Shown: one piece after another, positions 11,140 to 18,666 of the stretch
How positions within the stretch are numbered: position 1 is the stretch's first letter
How the letters are laid out: each line of letters opens with the position of its first letter
NCBI GenBank assembly: GCA_034096865.1
Contig: JAWQFJ010025677.1
Coordinates: 10,001-29,677, forward strand
Source: Theodoxus fluviatilis
Lineage: Eukaryota > Mollusca > Gastropoda > Cycloneritida > Neritidae
Direction: 5' to 3'
DNA: 19,677 bases
Made by a program: the position numbers and the translations under genes
The notes under the pieces: model-generated
The model's database searches: none
Seen by the model: the letters and a program-made list of their open reading frames with translations, nothing else
What the model was told of the DNA's origin: nothing

Positions 11140-11329
11140 CTACTGGAGGACGAGCGAGGAGGCGTCGCCCTAGGAATCTACTGGAGGACGAGCGAGGAGG
11201 CGTCGCCCTAGGAATCTACTGGAGGACGAGCGAGGAGGCGTCGCCCTAGGAATCTACTGGAGGACGAGCGAGGAGGCGTCGCCCTAGGAATCTACTGGAG
11301 GACGAGCGAGGAGGTGTCGCCCTAGGAAT
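11140..11329 (+). repeat. 38-bp minisatellite in the 5' LTR, 5 copies
   Basis: Five tandem units starting ctactggagg and ending ctaggaat, with the core acgagcgaggaggcgtcgcc. The last unit has gtgtcgcc in place of gcgtcgcc. The same array in the 3' LTR has seven units. It is GC-rich and lies upstream of the likely promoter, so it could affect transcription; this is inference. Confidence 0.95.
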
Positions 11330-11788
11330 TACCTCGACGGTGGAAGCACTGGGTACTGGAAGCGTTTGCCACGACGGGGAGAAGGATACCACGGGACGGA
11401 CCTTCAGCAACGTTTCTACGGAAATACTCGGCGAGCGAGGTCGAGGACTTCTATTCCATGGAGTGAGCACAGCTTGGGAGCTGTGAGGGTTCGGGAGCAT
11501 CCTCCGAGGAGGAGGCGATGCGTGTGTGCTGTGTTTAGTGTGGTGAAGTGTTCACTGGATTATATTGAGCTCAGGAGGAGGAGACTCAAATCGGGTAAGG
11601 TGTTGAACTTCTACATTGTTTTCCTCTTAGTATCGAGGTTCGTCCTTGTTCGGGACACGGGGGACTGAACTCGAGTTAACAGGAAGTGAGAAGTGCGTTC
11701 GGAACCGCAGGGACTGGTCGGGACTGTGCTATCGATACTGTGTGACGTCACGGTTGGGGGGTCGACGTCAGCAAGAGGGGGTTTGGGA

Positions 11789-12001
11789 TTATAAGCGGAA
11801 AAGTGACTTTGGCTATCTGGGGTGTGTGCCAAAGGGAAACGGGGTCTTTTGTGGGAAAAAATAGTACTCTCTCAGTGGTTTGAGAGAGAAAGCAGTTTTT
11901 CCCCAACGTTTCACGTTAGAGAGTTTTGGGTGGAACTCCGAGTGTAGTTCCAGGTTCCTGGGTGATTATAGAACACTGTGGTTAGATTGTTGTATTTATA
12001 T
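11789..12001 (+). promoter_or_regulatory. Candidate LTR core promoter region
   Basis: Two TATA-like stretches are visible: ttataag at 11789-11795 and tatttatat at 11993-12001. Either could place the RNA start 25-35 bp downstream. The second is followed at once by the strongest hairpin in the LTR. Motif-based only; the true start is unknown. Confidence 0.3.
11867..11888 (+). other. LTR hairpin 1 (8-bp stem)
   Basis: ctctctca (11867-11874) pairs perfectly with tgagagag (11881-11888) across a 6-nt loop. The identical copy in the 3' LTR is at 19204-19225. If transcribed it could form an RNA stem-loop; its role is unknown. Confidence 0.55.
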
Positions 12002-12008
12002 GCGACCA

Positions 12009-12037
12009 CGCTCGAGTGAACTTGCTTCACTCTAGCG
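12009..12037 (+). other. LTR hairpin 2 (12-position stem, one mismatch)
   Basis: cgct-c-gagtgaa (12009-12020) faces ttcactc-t-agcg (12026-12037) across the 5-nt loop cttgc. Eleven of twelve positions pair. The 3' LTR copy is at 19346-19374. It lies just after a TATA-like stretch, so it may sit near the 5' end of the element RNA. Confidence 0.6.
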
Positions 12038-12165
12038 TTGTCAACCCCTTAGTTTTGAGTTGTTTGGCCTGCGGCGTTTGTTGACATTTTTCGTCTGTTT
12101 GACTTTGCTCATCTAGAACAGCCGCCCACGTTCGAGTACAGTGGTTCTCGAGAGTGTCACATCGA

Positions 12166-12171
12166 ATTAAA
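12166..12171 (+). promoter_or_regulatory. Candidate polyadenylation signal ATTAAA
   Basis: ATTAAA, the common variant of AATAAA, is followed within about 50 bp by T/GT-rich sequence (gtcctttattgaggtagttg) that could act as the downstream element. It precedes the LTR end by about 190 bp, a plausible site for the R/U5 border. The working copy would be the one in the 3' LTR at 19503-19508. Confidence 0.4.
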
Positions 12172-12262
12172 ATTGTTGTTTACCCTTATTCCTGCTCAGT
12201 GTCCTTTATTGAGGTAGTTGTATTTATTTTCTTAGTTATGAAAGGTCTCTCCAGTTATGATG

Positions 12263-12288
12263 GTAGGGTTTAGCTTGTAAACCCCTAC
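12263..12288 (+). other. LTR hairpin 3 (bulged stem)
   Basis: gtagggttt (12263-12271) pairs with aaacccctac (12279-12288) with one extra C, across the loop agcttgt. It is repeated in the 3' LTR at 19600-19625. Confidence 0.45.
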
Positions 12289-12361
12289 TGGGTGTAACTC
12301 TCCATTAGTGATTCGATTATTCTTTTGGGGAGAAGGGCAAAACACCTAGTAAACCGCGACA

Positions 12362-12595
12362 AGTGCGCGAGCCTAGCCAAGATATTGTCTAATTTTACAA
12401 TTTTTGAGAAAATTGTCTCATTTTTTGTCGGACCATCATATCTTGGAGAGCATGAGACACTGAGGCAGGATTTGTTTACATTGCATTTTCATGCTGATGC
12501 TTTGTTTCTGTCATCCTTGATTGTATTTCCCTTTACAGTTACCGAGTGCGACGTAGCTGTGAGTAATTACGTTTCACGTTTGGGTGATTCGCGTT
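12362..12595 (+). other. Element 5' leader; primer binding site not recognised
   Basis: 234 bp between the LTR end and the Gag start. Most LTR elements have a primer binding site starting TGG within a few bases of the LTR end, complementary to a tRNA 3' end. Here the sequence begins agtgcgcgagcctagccaag, which I cannot match to a tRNA 3' end. The leader also holds a perfect hairpin at 12397-12416. An atypical primer (internal tRNA pairing or self-priming) or a misplaced LTR border would explain this. Confidence 0.5.
12397..12416 (+). other. Leader hairpin (8-bp stem, TGAG loop)
   Basis: acaatttt (12397-12404) and aaaattgt (12409-12416) are perfect reverse complements around tgag, 35 nt after the proposed LTR end. 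It could be part of a priming or packaging structure, or chance in AT-rich sequence. Confidence 0.5.
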
Positions 12596-13690
12596 ATGGA
12601 GCTTCGTTCGGGGCGCGCTACAGGGGAGAGGGGTGATATGGCGTCAGGCGCTGAGTCCAGAGGGGATCGGATAGAACGTTGGCGTAGCCTAGCGGTCGAG
12701 CTAAGGGTGGAAGTTTCGGCCATCCCCAATTTCGTGGCTGAGCACTTAGCGAGAGAGGATGCGGAATGGGCGCGTCTGGAACTTGAACGTGCGAAGTTTG
12801 AGAGGGAGAATCAGGTGTGTGAGGAGAGACAGAAACGGGAATTTGAGGAGAAGCAGAAACGAGAGCAGTGGGAATGCGAAGAGAGACAGAAGAGAGAAAG
12901 AGAGAGGGAGGAAGAGGAACACGGTCTACGGATGCAACTTTTGGCTCAGGGAGCTAGTTCGAAAACGCAAGGTGTGGGAGAGCATCCGGGCATGGATGAA
13001 GGAGTGGATGATGATCGTGTGGATCGAGGGTTTAGGGCCTCAATTCCTCTCTTCGATGAGACCAAAGAGGAAATAGCCACGTGGTTGCGAAGGTTCGAAC
13101 GTGTAGCATCGGTATGCAAGTGGAGTGAAGACACTTGGGCAACTCGCGTCTCTACGAGGCTAACGGGGAAGGCTGCTGAGCTATATAACTCGTTGGATGA
13201 CGAGTCAGCTGAGAACTATGCGAGCTTGAAGGCAGCGCTGCTGACGCGCTACCAGCTCACAGCTGAGACTTATCGACAGCGTTTCAGATCGTGCAAGAGG
13301 AGGGAGAACGAGACGTATGCGCAGCTGTGTGCTCGCATGGAAGAGAACCTGTCGAAGTGGCAGGAACTCTCGAAGATCCCCGATCTGAAACAGCTTATCC
13401 TTCTTGAACAATTTCTGCAGTCTCTCCCTACTGAGATGACGGTGTATGTCAAGGAGAAGAGGCCTCGGACTCTGGCTGAGGCGGGCGAATTAGCAGAAAT
13501 CTACGCCGAGGCGCACGATGGGTGCGAGAAGAAGCCATTCCAGCAGAGAAAACCACAGGGTGGGTTCCGGGGGTCTGGAGGAAAGGCTAAGGGAGGAAAG
13601 GAAAGAGGGACTCAAGGGATGGGTGCAAGTGGACAGAGTAGCAGGAAATGTTACCTTTGCAATTCGCCGAAGCATTTCGCGAGGGATTGT
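12596..13690 (+). other. Gag region: coiled coil, SCAN-like capsid, zinc knuckle
   Basis: Residues 1-365 of the polyprotein. An E/R/K/Q-rich stretch (about 70-112) is predicted to be helical and coiled-coil-like. Residues about 140-225 hold a typical retrotransposon capsid pattern (an FDE..EEI..WL.RFE segment, LTGKAAELY). Residues 226-308 show the layout of a SCAN domain: YRQRFR near the start, a central W at 255, LLEQFLQSLP at 269-278, then a VKEKRP segment. A basic glycine-rich linker leads to one zinc knuckle, CX2CX4HX4C (C352, C355, H360, C365), for RNA binding. It would assemble the virus-like particle in the cytoplasm. Confidence 0.85.
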
Positions 13691-16600
13691 CCCAGGAGGG
13701 TGAAGACAGTGGGTGCATTGTCCAGGGGGCCTGTACGGTCTATGGGGCCTATCTCTGTCCCAACCCTATGTTTTCCTTGTAGCCTGCAGAGCTACGACCC
13801 GAGGTGTCCGGTAGTCGTGGATGGAGTCCGAGTGCAGGGGATTCGCGACACGGGATCGCAAGTGTGTGTGGTGAAACGTTCGTTGGTTTCACAATCCAAG
13901 TTCAGGGGTCGGGAACTTGAAGTGACTATGGCAGAGGCTAGTCTGAAGAGGCACTACCCAGTAGTCTTGGTGAAGGTAGATTGCCCGTTCTACACAGGGG
14001 TTGTAGAGGCGGTGGTGATGAATTCACCCGCCGCAGATTTCATTGTAGGGAACCACGCTCGGCTGAGCGATTCCCGAGTTCTGCCCGTGTACGCGAAACC
14101 GAAGTCAGTCTCGGTGGTGACACGTGCGCAGACGACTGCGAAGAAGGAAAGGAAGTCGACACCGCTGCATGTGGCTCCGCCAGGGTTAGGGGAAGTAACT
14201 CCTGGGCGTCTAAGAGAACTGCAGTTGGAAGACCCAACTCTTAGGCACTGCCGTGAGGCAGCAGAGAAGAAGAGTGTGGGGTTGACGAAGCAGTCGGGAG
14301 AAATCCGTTTCGTTTGGAAGAAAGGAGTTTTGTACCGGGAGTTTCGTGGGAAGGGGACGGTCTACACGCAGGTTGTCGTCCCGCGTCAGCTGAGACAGGG
14401 GGTCTTGAAGCTAGCTCACGAACCACCCATGGGGGGTCACATGGGGGTGCAACGAACACGGGAACGGGTGTGGAAACACTTCTATTGGCCAGGGATGTGC
14501 CCTGACACTCGTCGTTTTGTGTCATCATGCGATCAGTGTCAGCGGGTCTGCCCTAGGCCTCAGAAGGTACCGGTGGGAAAGATGCCACTCATAGACACGC
14601 CCTTTGAACGCGTAGCTGTTGACATTGTGGGGCCCATCACCCCCGCATCTGAGAGTGGGAACAAGTATATCTTGGTCCTCGTGGACTATGCCACGCGATA
14701 TCCCGAGGCCATCCCACTAAAGAACATCGATGCGGTGACTGTCGCAGAGGCAATGTGGCAAGTCTGGGCAAGAGTGGGCATACCTTCCGAAATTTTGACT
14801 GACAGGGGGACACAGTTCATGAGCGATGTCATGAAGGAGGTCGAGAGGCTCCTGGCCATCAAGGGTCTCGCCACCACCCCCTATCACGCTCAGGGAAATG
14901 GACTAGTGGAGCGGTACAATGGTACCCTCAAAACCATGCTGCGAAAGTTGTCGCAGGAAAAACCCAGGCAGTGGGACCGGTACATTCCTGCTCTACTATT
15001 TGCGTATCGTGAAGTCCCTCAGGAGAGCCTCGGGTTTTCCCCTTTCGAGCTCTTGTATGGAAGAACAGTTCGCGGCCCGATGGCAGTGCTCCGCAGTCTG
15101 TGGACTGAGGAGGGGGCCGACGAGCAGGTACGCACCACGTCGGAGTACGTGGTGGAGTTGCGCAACCGCATAGAGGAGACCTGCAAGCTGGCGCGCCAGA
15201 GGTTAGCCGCCGCTACTGAAAGGCACGCTGGAGTGTTCAACCGCAGGGCAGTTGACCGTCAGTTCCACCCTGGCGAGCAAGTGCTGCTATTGCTGCCGCA
15301 ACAGCACAATAAACTCCAGCTGTGCTGGCAGGGGCCCTTTGAGGTTGTGCAGAGGCGAGGGGAGTGTGACTACCTGATCAGAACGTTCGGCCGTGAGAGG
15401 CTCTATCACGCCAACCTTCTGAAAAAGTACCGTGTTCGACAGCCGGGGGAGTTTGACAGCCCTGCCCCCGCCATTGCTGTCGCAGTAGTCGAGGAAGGGG
15501 GGGACTTGACTCCGCCCGACCGCGAACTTCCCCTCCCACAGCTAGTTGGAGAGGAGTCTGCTGGGGACGTCGTGCTGGCGGATACGTTAACCGACAGTCA
15601 GAGGCGGCAAGCGTTGGCTCTCGCGGGAAAGTACGAGGCGGTCCTGACCGACCTCCCTCTCCAGACCGGCCTTGTCTCTTTCGACATGACGGTGGAAGCC
15701 GCACGACCGATCCGAGTCCGGCAGTACCCTCTACCGTATGCAAAGCTGGAGACAGTAAAGGAGGAGGTGAAGGCTATGTTGCGGCTTGGCGTCATTGAGC
15801 CTGCAGCTTCGCCTTACAATGCCCCGGTGGTTCTCGTTCGCAAGAAGGATGGTCAGTATCGGTTTTGTGTCGATTACCGGTCTTTGAACAACGTGACCAT
15901 CTTTGATGCTGAACCTCTTCCGGACGTTGAACACCTCTTCGCCAAGATCGGTGGGGCGAAATTCTTCTCGAAAATTGATTTGTCCAAGGGCTATTGGCAG
16001 ATCCCTGTCCGTGAGGATGTGCGGCCCATGACTGCTTTCACTACCCCGGCGGGCCAGTTCCAGTTTCGTGTCATGCCTTTCGGGTTGAAGAACGCGGTCG
16101 CGGTCTTCTCTCGCATGATGCGGGCCTTGCTGGAGCCGCTGGGGAGGAGCGATGTCCATAATTTCATGGACGACATCCTCATCGCTACGAGGACTTGGCC
16201 AGAGCACCTTGAAGCCTTAGAGGCGGTGTTGAAGCGTCTCAGGCAGGCGAACCTCTCGGCCCGACCTACAAAGTGTTGCGTGGGGTTCCGAGAACTGAAC
16301 TTTTTGGGACACGTGGTGAGGGAAGGGGAGATCCTGCCTGAAGCGGACAAGATCCGGAAAGTAGAGGAGGCGCCTGTGCCTGAGACCAAGAAACAAGTGC
16401 GTGCTTTCTTGGGCCTTGCAGGGTATTATAGAAAGTTTATCCCAAATTTCTCAGCTATCGCCCTCCCTCTTTCGGGTCTCACTAGGAAAAACGCTCCGAA
16501 CGTGGTGGAGTGGACGGCGGAATGCGAGACTGCTTTCAGGGCTCTGAAGGCGCGGCTTACGGCACGACCCGTTTTGCAGCTGCCTGATCTGTCTTGCCCG

Positions 16601-16984
16601 TTCACTCTGCGGACGGATGCGTCGGACTGTGGTCTAGGAGCGGTGCTCCTGCAGGAAAAGGGCGGAGTGCTCCACCCAGTGGCCTACGCTAGCCGTAAGC
16701 TGTCGGGTGCAGAGAGCCGATACTCCACCATAGAGAGAGAGTGCTTGGCAGTAGTGTGGGCACTGCACAAGTACCAGCCTTTCCTGTACGGTAGACAGTT
16801 CGTCTTGGAGACGGATCACCAACCACTACGCTACTTGCAGACGGCCAAGGTGGCCAATGGACGACTCATGCGGTGGAGTCTCCTACTGCAGTCGTACAGC
16901 TTCACTGTACGGGTGATTCCCGGCAGCAAGAATGTGGGGGCTGATTACCTCAGCCGGGCCTGCATCTCTGAGGAGGCTGAGTAG
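12596..16984 (+). CDS. Gag-Pol polyprotein, 1462 aa, single frame
   Basis: One uninterrupted polyprotein covers all functions of the element: capsid, protease, integrase, reverse transcriptase and RNase H. I start it at the ATG at 12596, which begins MELRSG and has G at -3 and +4. The frame could extend 12 bp upstream to a GTG, which is unlikely to be used in a eukaryote. Order and residues from M1: charged coiled-coil-like segment about 70-112, SCAN-like capsid segment about 226-308, zinc knuckle 352-365, protease DTGS 418-421, integrase H2C2 608-648 and D676/D736/E772, GPF module 911-915, RT 1050-1240 with FMDD 1190-1193, RNase H D1341/E1382/D1407/D1450. There is no frameshift or stop between gag and pol, so Gag and Pol would be made in equal amounts unless something else adjusts them. 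All key residues I checked are present; it may be functional. The stop is TAG at 16982-16984. Confidence 0.96.
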   Translation: MELRSGRATGERGDMASGAESRGDRIERWRSLAVELRVEVSAIPNFVAEHLAREDAEWARLELERAKFERENQVCEERQKREFEEKQKREQWECEERQKREREREEEEHGLRMQLLAQGASSKTQGVGEHPGMDEGVDDDRVDRGFRASIPLFDETKEEIATWLRRFERVASVCKWSEDTWATRVSTRLTGKAAELYNSLDDESAENYASLKAALLTRYQLTAETYRQRFRSCKRRENETYAQLCARMEENLSKWQELSKIPDLKQLILLEQFLQSLPTEMTVYVKEKRPRTLAEAGELAEIYAEAHDGCEKKPFQQRKPQGGFRGSGGKAKGGKERGTQGMGASGQSSRKCYLCNSPKHFARDCPRRVKTVGALSRGPVRSMGPISVPTLCFPCSLQSYDPRCPVVVDGVRVQGIRDTGSQVCVVKRSLVSQSKFRGRELEVTMAEASLKRHYPVVLVKVDCPFYTGVVEAVVMNSPAADFIVGNHARLSDSRVLPVYAKPKSVSVVTRAQTTAKKERKSTPLHVAPPGLGEVTPGRLRELQLEDPTLRHCREAAEKKSVGLTKQSGEIRFVWKKGVLYREFRGKGTVYTQVVVPRQLRQGVLKLAHEPPMGGHMGVQRTRERVWKHFYWPGMCPDTRRFVSSCDQCQRVCPRPQKVPVGKMPLIDTPFERVAVDIVGPITPASESGNKYILVLVDYATRYPEAIPLKNIDAVTVAEAMWQVWARVGIPSEILTDRGTQFMSDVMKEVERLLAIKGLATTPYHAQGNGLVERYNGTLKTMLRKLSQEKPRQWDRYIPALLFAYREVPQESLGFSPFELLYGRTVRGPMAVLRSLWTEEGADEQVRTTSEYVVELRNRIEETCKLARQRLAAATERHAGVFNRRAVDRQFHPGEQVLLLLPQQHNKLQLCWQGPFEVVQRRGECDYLIRTFGRERLYHANLLKKYRVRQPGEFDSPAPAIAVAVVEEGGDLTPPDRELPLPQLVGEESAGDVVLADTLTDSQRRQALALAGKYEAVLTDLPLQTGLVSFDMTVEAARPIRVRQYPLPYAKLETVKEEVKAMLRLGVIEPAASPYNAPVVLVRKKDGQYRFCVDYRSLNNVTIFDAEPLPDVEHLFAKIGGAKFFSKIDLSKGYWQIPVREDVRPMTAFTTPAGQFQFRVMPFGLKNAVAVFSRMMRALLEPLGRSDVHNFMDDILIATRTWPEHLEALEAVLKRLRQANLSARPTKCCVGFRELNFLGHVVREGEILPEADKIRKVEEAPVPETKKQVRAFLGLAGYYRKFIPNFSAIALPLSGLTRKNAPNVVEWTAECETAFRALKARLTARPVLQLPDLSCPFTLRTDASDCGLGAVLLQEKGGVLHPVAYASRKLSGAESRYSTIERECLAVVWALHKYQPFLYGRQFVLETDHQPLRYLQTAKVANGRLMRWSLLLQSYSFTVRVIPGSKNVGADYLSRACISEEAE
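13796..14083 (+). other. Aspartic protease domain
   Basis: DTGS catalytic motif at residues 418-421 (codons from 13847) with a preceding hydrophobic strand. A later DFIVGN segment (about 481-486) corresponds to the conserved hydrophobic-G-N/D element of retropepsins. It is expected to act as a dimer and cut the polyprotein. Cleavage sites cannot be read from sequence alone. Confidence 0.85.
14201..15433 (+). other. Integrase domain, upstream of RT
   Basis: Residues about 536-946. The N-terminal zinc-binding HHCC motif uses H608, H615, C645 and C648. The catalytic core has D676 (AVDIVGP), D736 (LTDRGTQF) and E772 (GLVERYNG), an exact DD35E spacing between the last two. The C-terminal GPY/F-type module reads WQGPF (911-915) and ends near YHANLLKKY. 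No chromodomain follows. It inserts the cDNA into host DNA. Its place before RT is the unusual feature of this element. Confidence 0.95.
15581..16483 (+). other. Reverse transcriptase domain
   Basis: Residues about 996-1296. Seen in order: GVIEPAASPYNAPVVLV, FCVDYRSLN, KIDLSKGYWQI with catalytic D1128, FRVMPFGLKNA, FMDD with catalytic D1192/D1193, FLGHVV, and the GLAGYYRKFIPNFS thumb/tether motif typical of Ty3/gypsy. After FGLKNA the usual PATF-type residues read VAVF, a departure from the common consensus. It synthesises cDNA from the element RNA. Confidence 0.96.
16595..16963 (+). other. RNase H domain
   Basis: Residues about 1334-1456. TDAS gives D1341, the ERE motif gives E1382, TDHQPL gives D1407 and ADYLSR gives D1450. 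This four-residue acidic set is complete, as in other Ty3/gypsy elements. It removes RNA from the RNA-DNA hybrid. The polyprotein ends 6 residues after the domain, so nothing is encoded downstream. Confidence 0.95.
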
Positions 16985-17297
16985 TGACAGACTTCAAGGG
17001 AAACTCGAGTCATGTCGTCATATACGGAAGTAGGAGTTTGTTGGGAGGATGAGTCATTCCTGGGCGAGGTCGGGTGTCAGGACATATGGGTGGGTGTTTT
17101 CTTTGTTCTAAGGTGCCACTCACCTGTCGCTGTACCGATTTGGGTTTTTTTTTCTCGTTGGGGAGAAAGTCTGTTTTATCTGGGAGATAAATTACTGTGT
17201 GTGTGGGAGTTTCCTTCCACTATGTGTGTAGTCATGGTGACCTAGGAGAGAAGTTTGTGTAGGTGCAGATCGGAGTCTGTGCTTAAGTTGGAAGGCT
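16985..17297 (+). other. Element 3' untranslated stretch, no env, no clear PPT
   Basis: 313 bp between the Gag-Pol stop and the 3' LTR. The longest open frame is 77 codons (17012-17245) with no known motif and no signal or transmembrane pattern that would suggest an envelope. A polypurine tract is expected just before the LTR, but the sequence there is taagttggaaggct, only partly purine. Confidence 0.7.
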
Positions 17298-17312
17298 TGT
17301 CGCGGAGCGACA
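17298..17312 (+). other. LTR-end palindrome tgtcgc-gga-gcgaca
   Basis: The first 15 bp of the LTR form a perfect 6-bp inverted repeat with a 3-base loop. Its first 8 bases also match, in reverse complement, the proposed LTR right end. Integrase recognises LTR ends, so this could be part of the attachment sequence; that role is inferred. Confidence 0.6.
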
Positions 17313-18400
17313 ATAGAGAGAGATTAGAAATTCAGGAGTGACGTGGCATAGTGACGCTATGGGTAAAATCACGTGTTATCTGACGCTTCTGTTGGGACGG
17401 TTGGAGTGGGGCCCTAATTTGTGCCACTGGGTGGCAATATGAAGATTACGCCATCTTCATTTATCTTTTCTCGCCACTGAGGTTTGTCAAAACCGGCTTT
17501 GGGAGATCGTTCAGGGAACGACTGGCGGGAAGATTCGGATATCTTCAAAAACTCTTCGCTACTGGGGACTGAGAGAGTCGGCCGTGGGGAGAGCGTTGTG
17601 TGGGCTACCGTCAGAAAGATTCGGGTATCTGCGTGTCGCCAGCGGGAGTCTGGAAGACTGGCCTTGGGTACGCTAAGTTCTTTGGTAGAACTGGGATAAG
17701 GAATTTGCTTGCCACAGGGGCGAGAACACGGCCTGCAAGGAAACGGTCTGAGGTACGTTCTGTGAGTTTCTATCGCTTTGAGTGATGTGGGCGCGATGGC
17801 GGATGGAAAAGCGCGTGCATGGAGCAAATGCAGAGTGAGTGTGAAAGGAAGAGATAGTGGGTTCATTGTTTTTAAATTCCTTTTCGGATAAATTCGTAAA
17901 GAATCGTATATTAGTACATCGCCTCGTCTGTAACTGTAAAAGGGAATTTTCTCTTGTTTTAAGAGCTCTGTAAGTCTCATTCATGCTGTAAGCCGGGCGG
18001 GCTAGAGCGCCACGTGGTAAAAATGGCGGTTCGAATTGTGATTTCGTTTTGGGAAGAGTAACGTGTTTGTCTTCTTTGGAAGAGTTCCACATTGAGTAGA
18101 AATGAGAGGGGGTTCCTCATTTTGTGTGGGTCTTTTATTTCCAGGCCAAAAAAGGGGGAACAGGGAGAAAAGAGAGAGCTACGGAGGAGCACAGGGAGAG
18201 AACGGGAGTAAGCCGGGAGAATGAGTTGACGAGCGCTTCGCCGGTTGTCTACCGCGAATGTGATCAAATTGGGCTGCAAGACGTGCATCGGGGACACTGT
18301 GGAGGAGTGAATTGGCTCGTGCGTCGAGTGCTACACTCCACAGTGATCTTGAGAGCGAAGTTCGGAGTTCGAGGTCGGCGGTTGCTGGGAGCAGCATTCC

Positions 18401-18666
18401 CTACTGGAGGACGAGCGAGGAGGCGTCGCCCTAGGAATCTACTGGAGGACGAGCGAGGAGGCGTCGCCCTAGGAATCTACTGGAGGACGAGCGAGGAGGC
18501 GTCGCCCTAGGAATCTACTGGAGGACGAGCGAGGAGGCGTCGCCCTAGGAATCTACTGGAGGACGAGCGAGGAGGCGTCGCCCTAGGAATCTACTGGAGG
18601 ACGAGCGAGGAGGCGTCGCCCTAGGAATCTACTGGAGGACGAGCGAGGAGGTGTCGCCCTAGGAAT
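18401..18666 (+). repeat. 38-bp minisatellite in the 3' LTR, 7 copies
   Basis: Same unit as in the 5' LTR, with seven copies in place of five. Only the last unit has the gtgtcgcc variant, as on the left side, so the two extra copies were gained (or lost from the other LTR) among the inner units. Confidence 0.95.

Larger units (their letters stand above)
10042..12361 (+). repeat. 5' LTR (about 2.32 kb)
   Basis: The right boundary is set at ccgcgaca (12354-12361), the exact reverse complement of tgtcgcgg, which begins the 3' LTR at 17298. LTRs normally start TG and end CA. The left end lacks the first five bases (tgtcg) and starts at cggagcgac, directly joined to the CCACA array. The LTR carries a 38-bp minisatellite, a TATA-like site, three potential hairpins and an ATTAAA signal. 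At about 2.3 kb it is long for a gypsy LTR (a few hundred bp to 1 kb is common). Short open frames inside it, repeated in the 3' copy, match no known protein. Confidence 0.9.

Noticed and set aside
10863..11249. 128-codon frame in the LTR (and its 3' copy) as a gene
   Set aside because: It ends inside the 38-bp minisatellite, whose copy number varies and is not a multiple of three. No known motif.
12584..12595. Upstream GTG start for Gag-Pol
   Set aside because: GTG starts are not expected in animals, and the ATG 12 bp downstream has a good context.
17012..17245. 77-codon frame after pol as an envelope gene
   Set aside because: Too short, with no signal peptide, cleavage site or membrane anchor pattern typical of envelopes.
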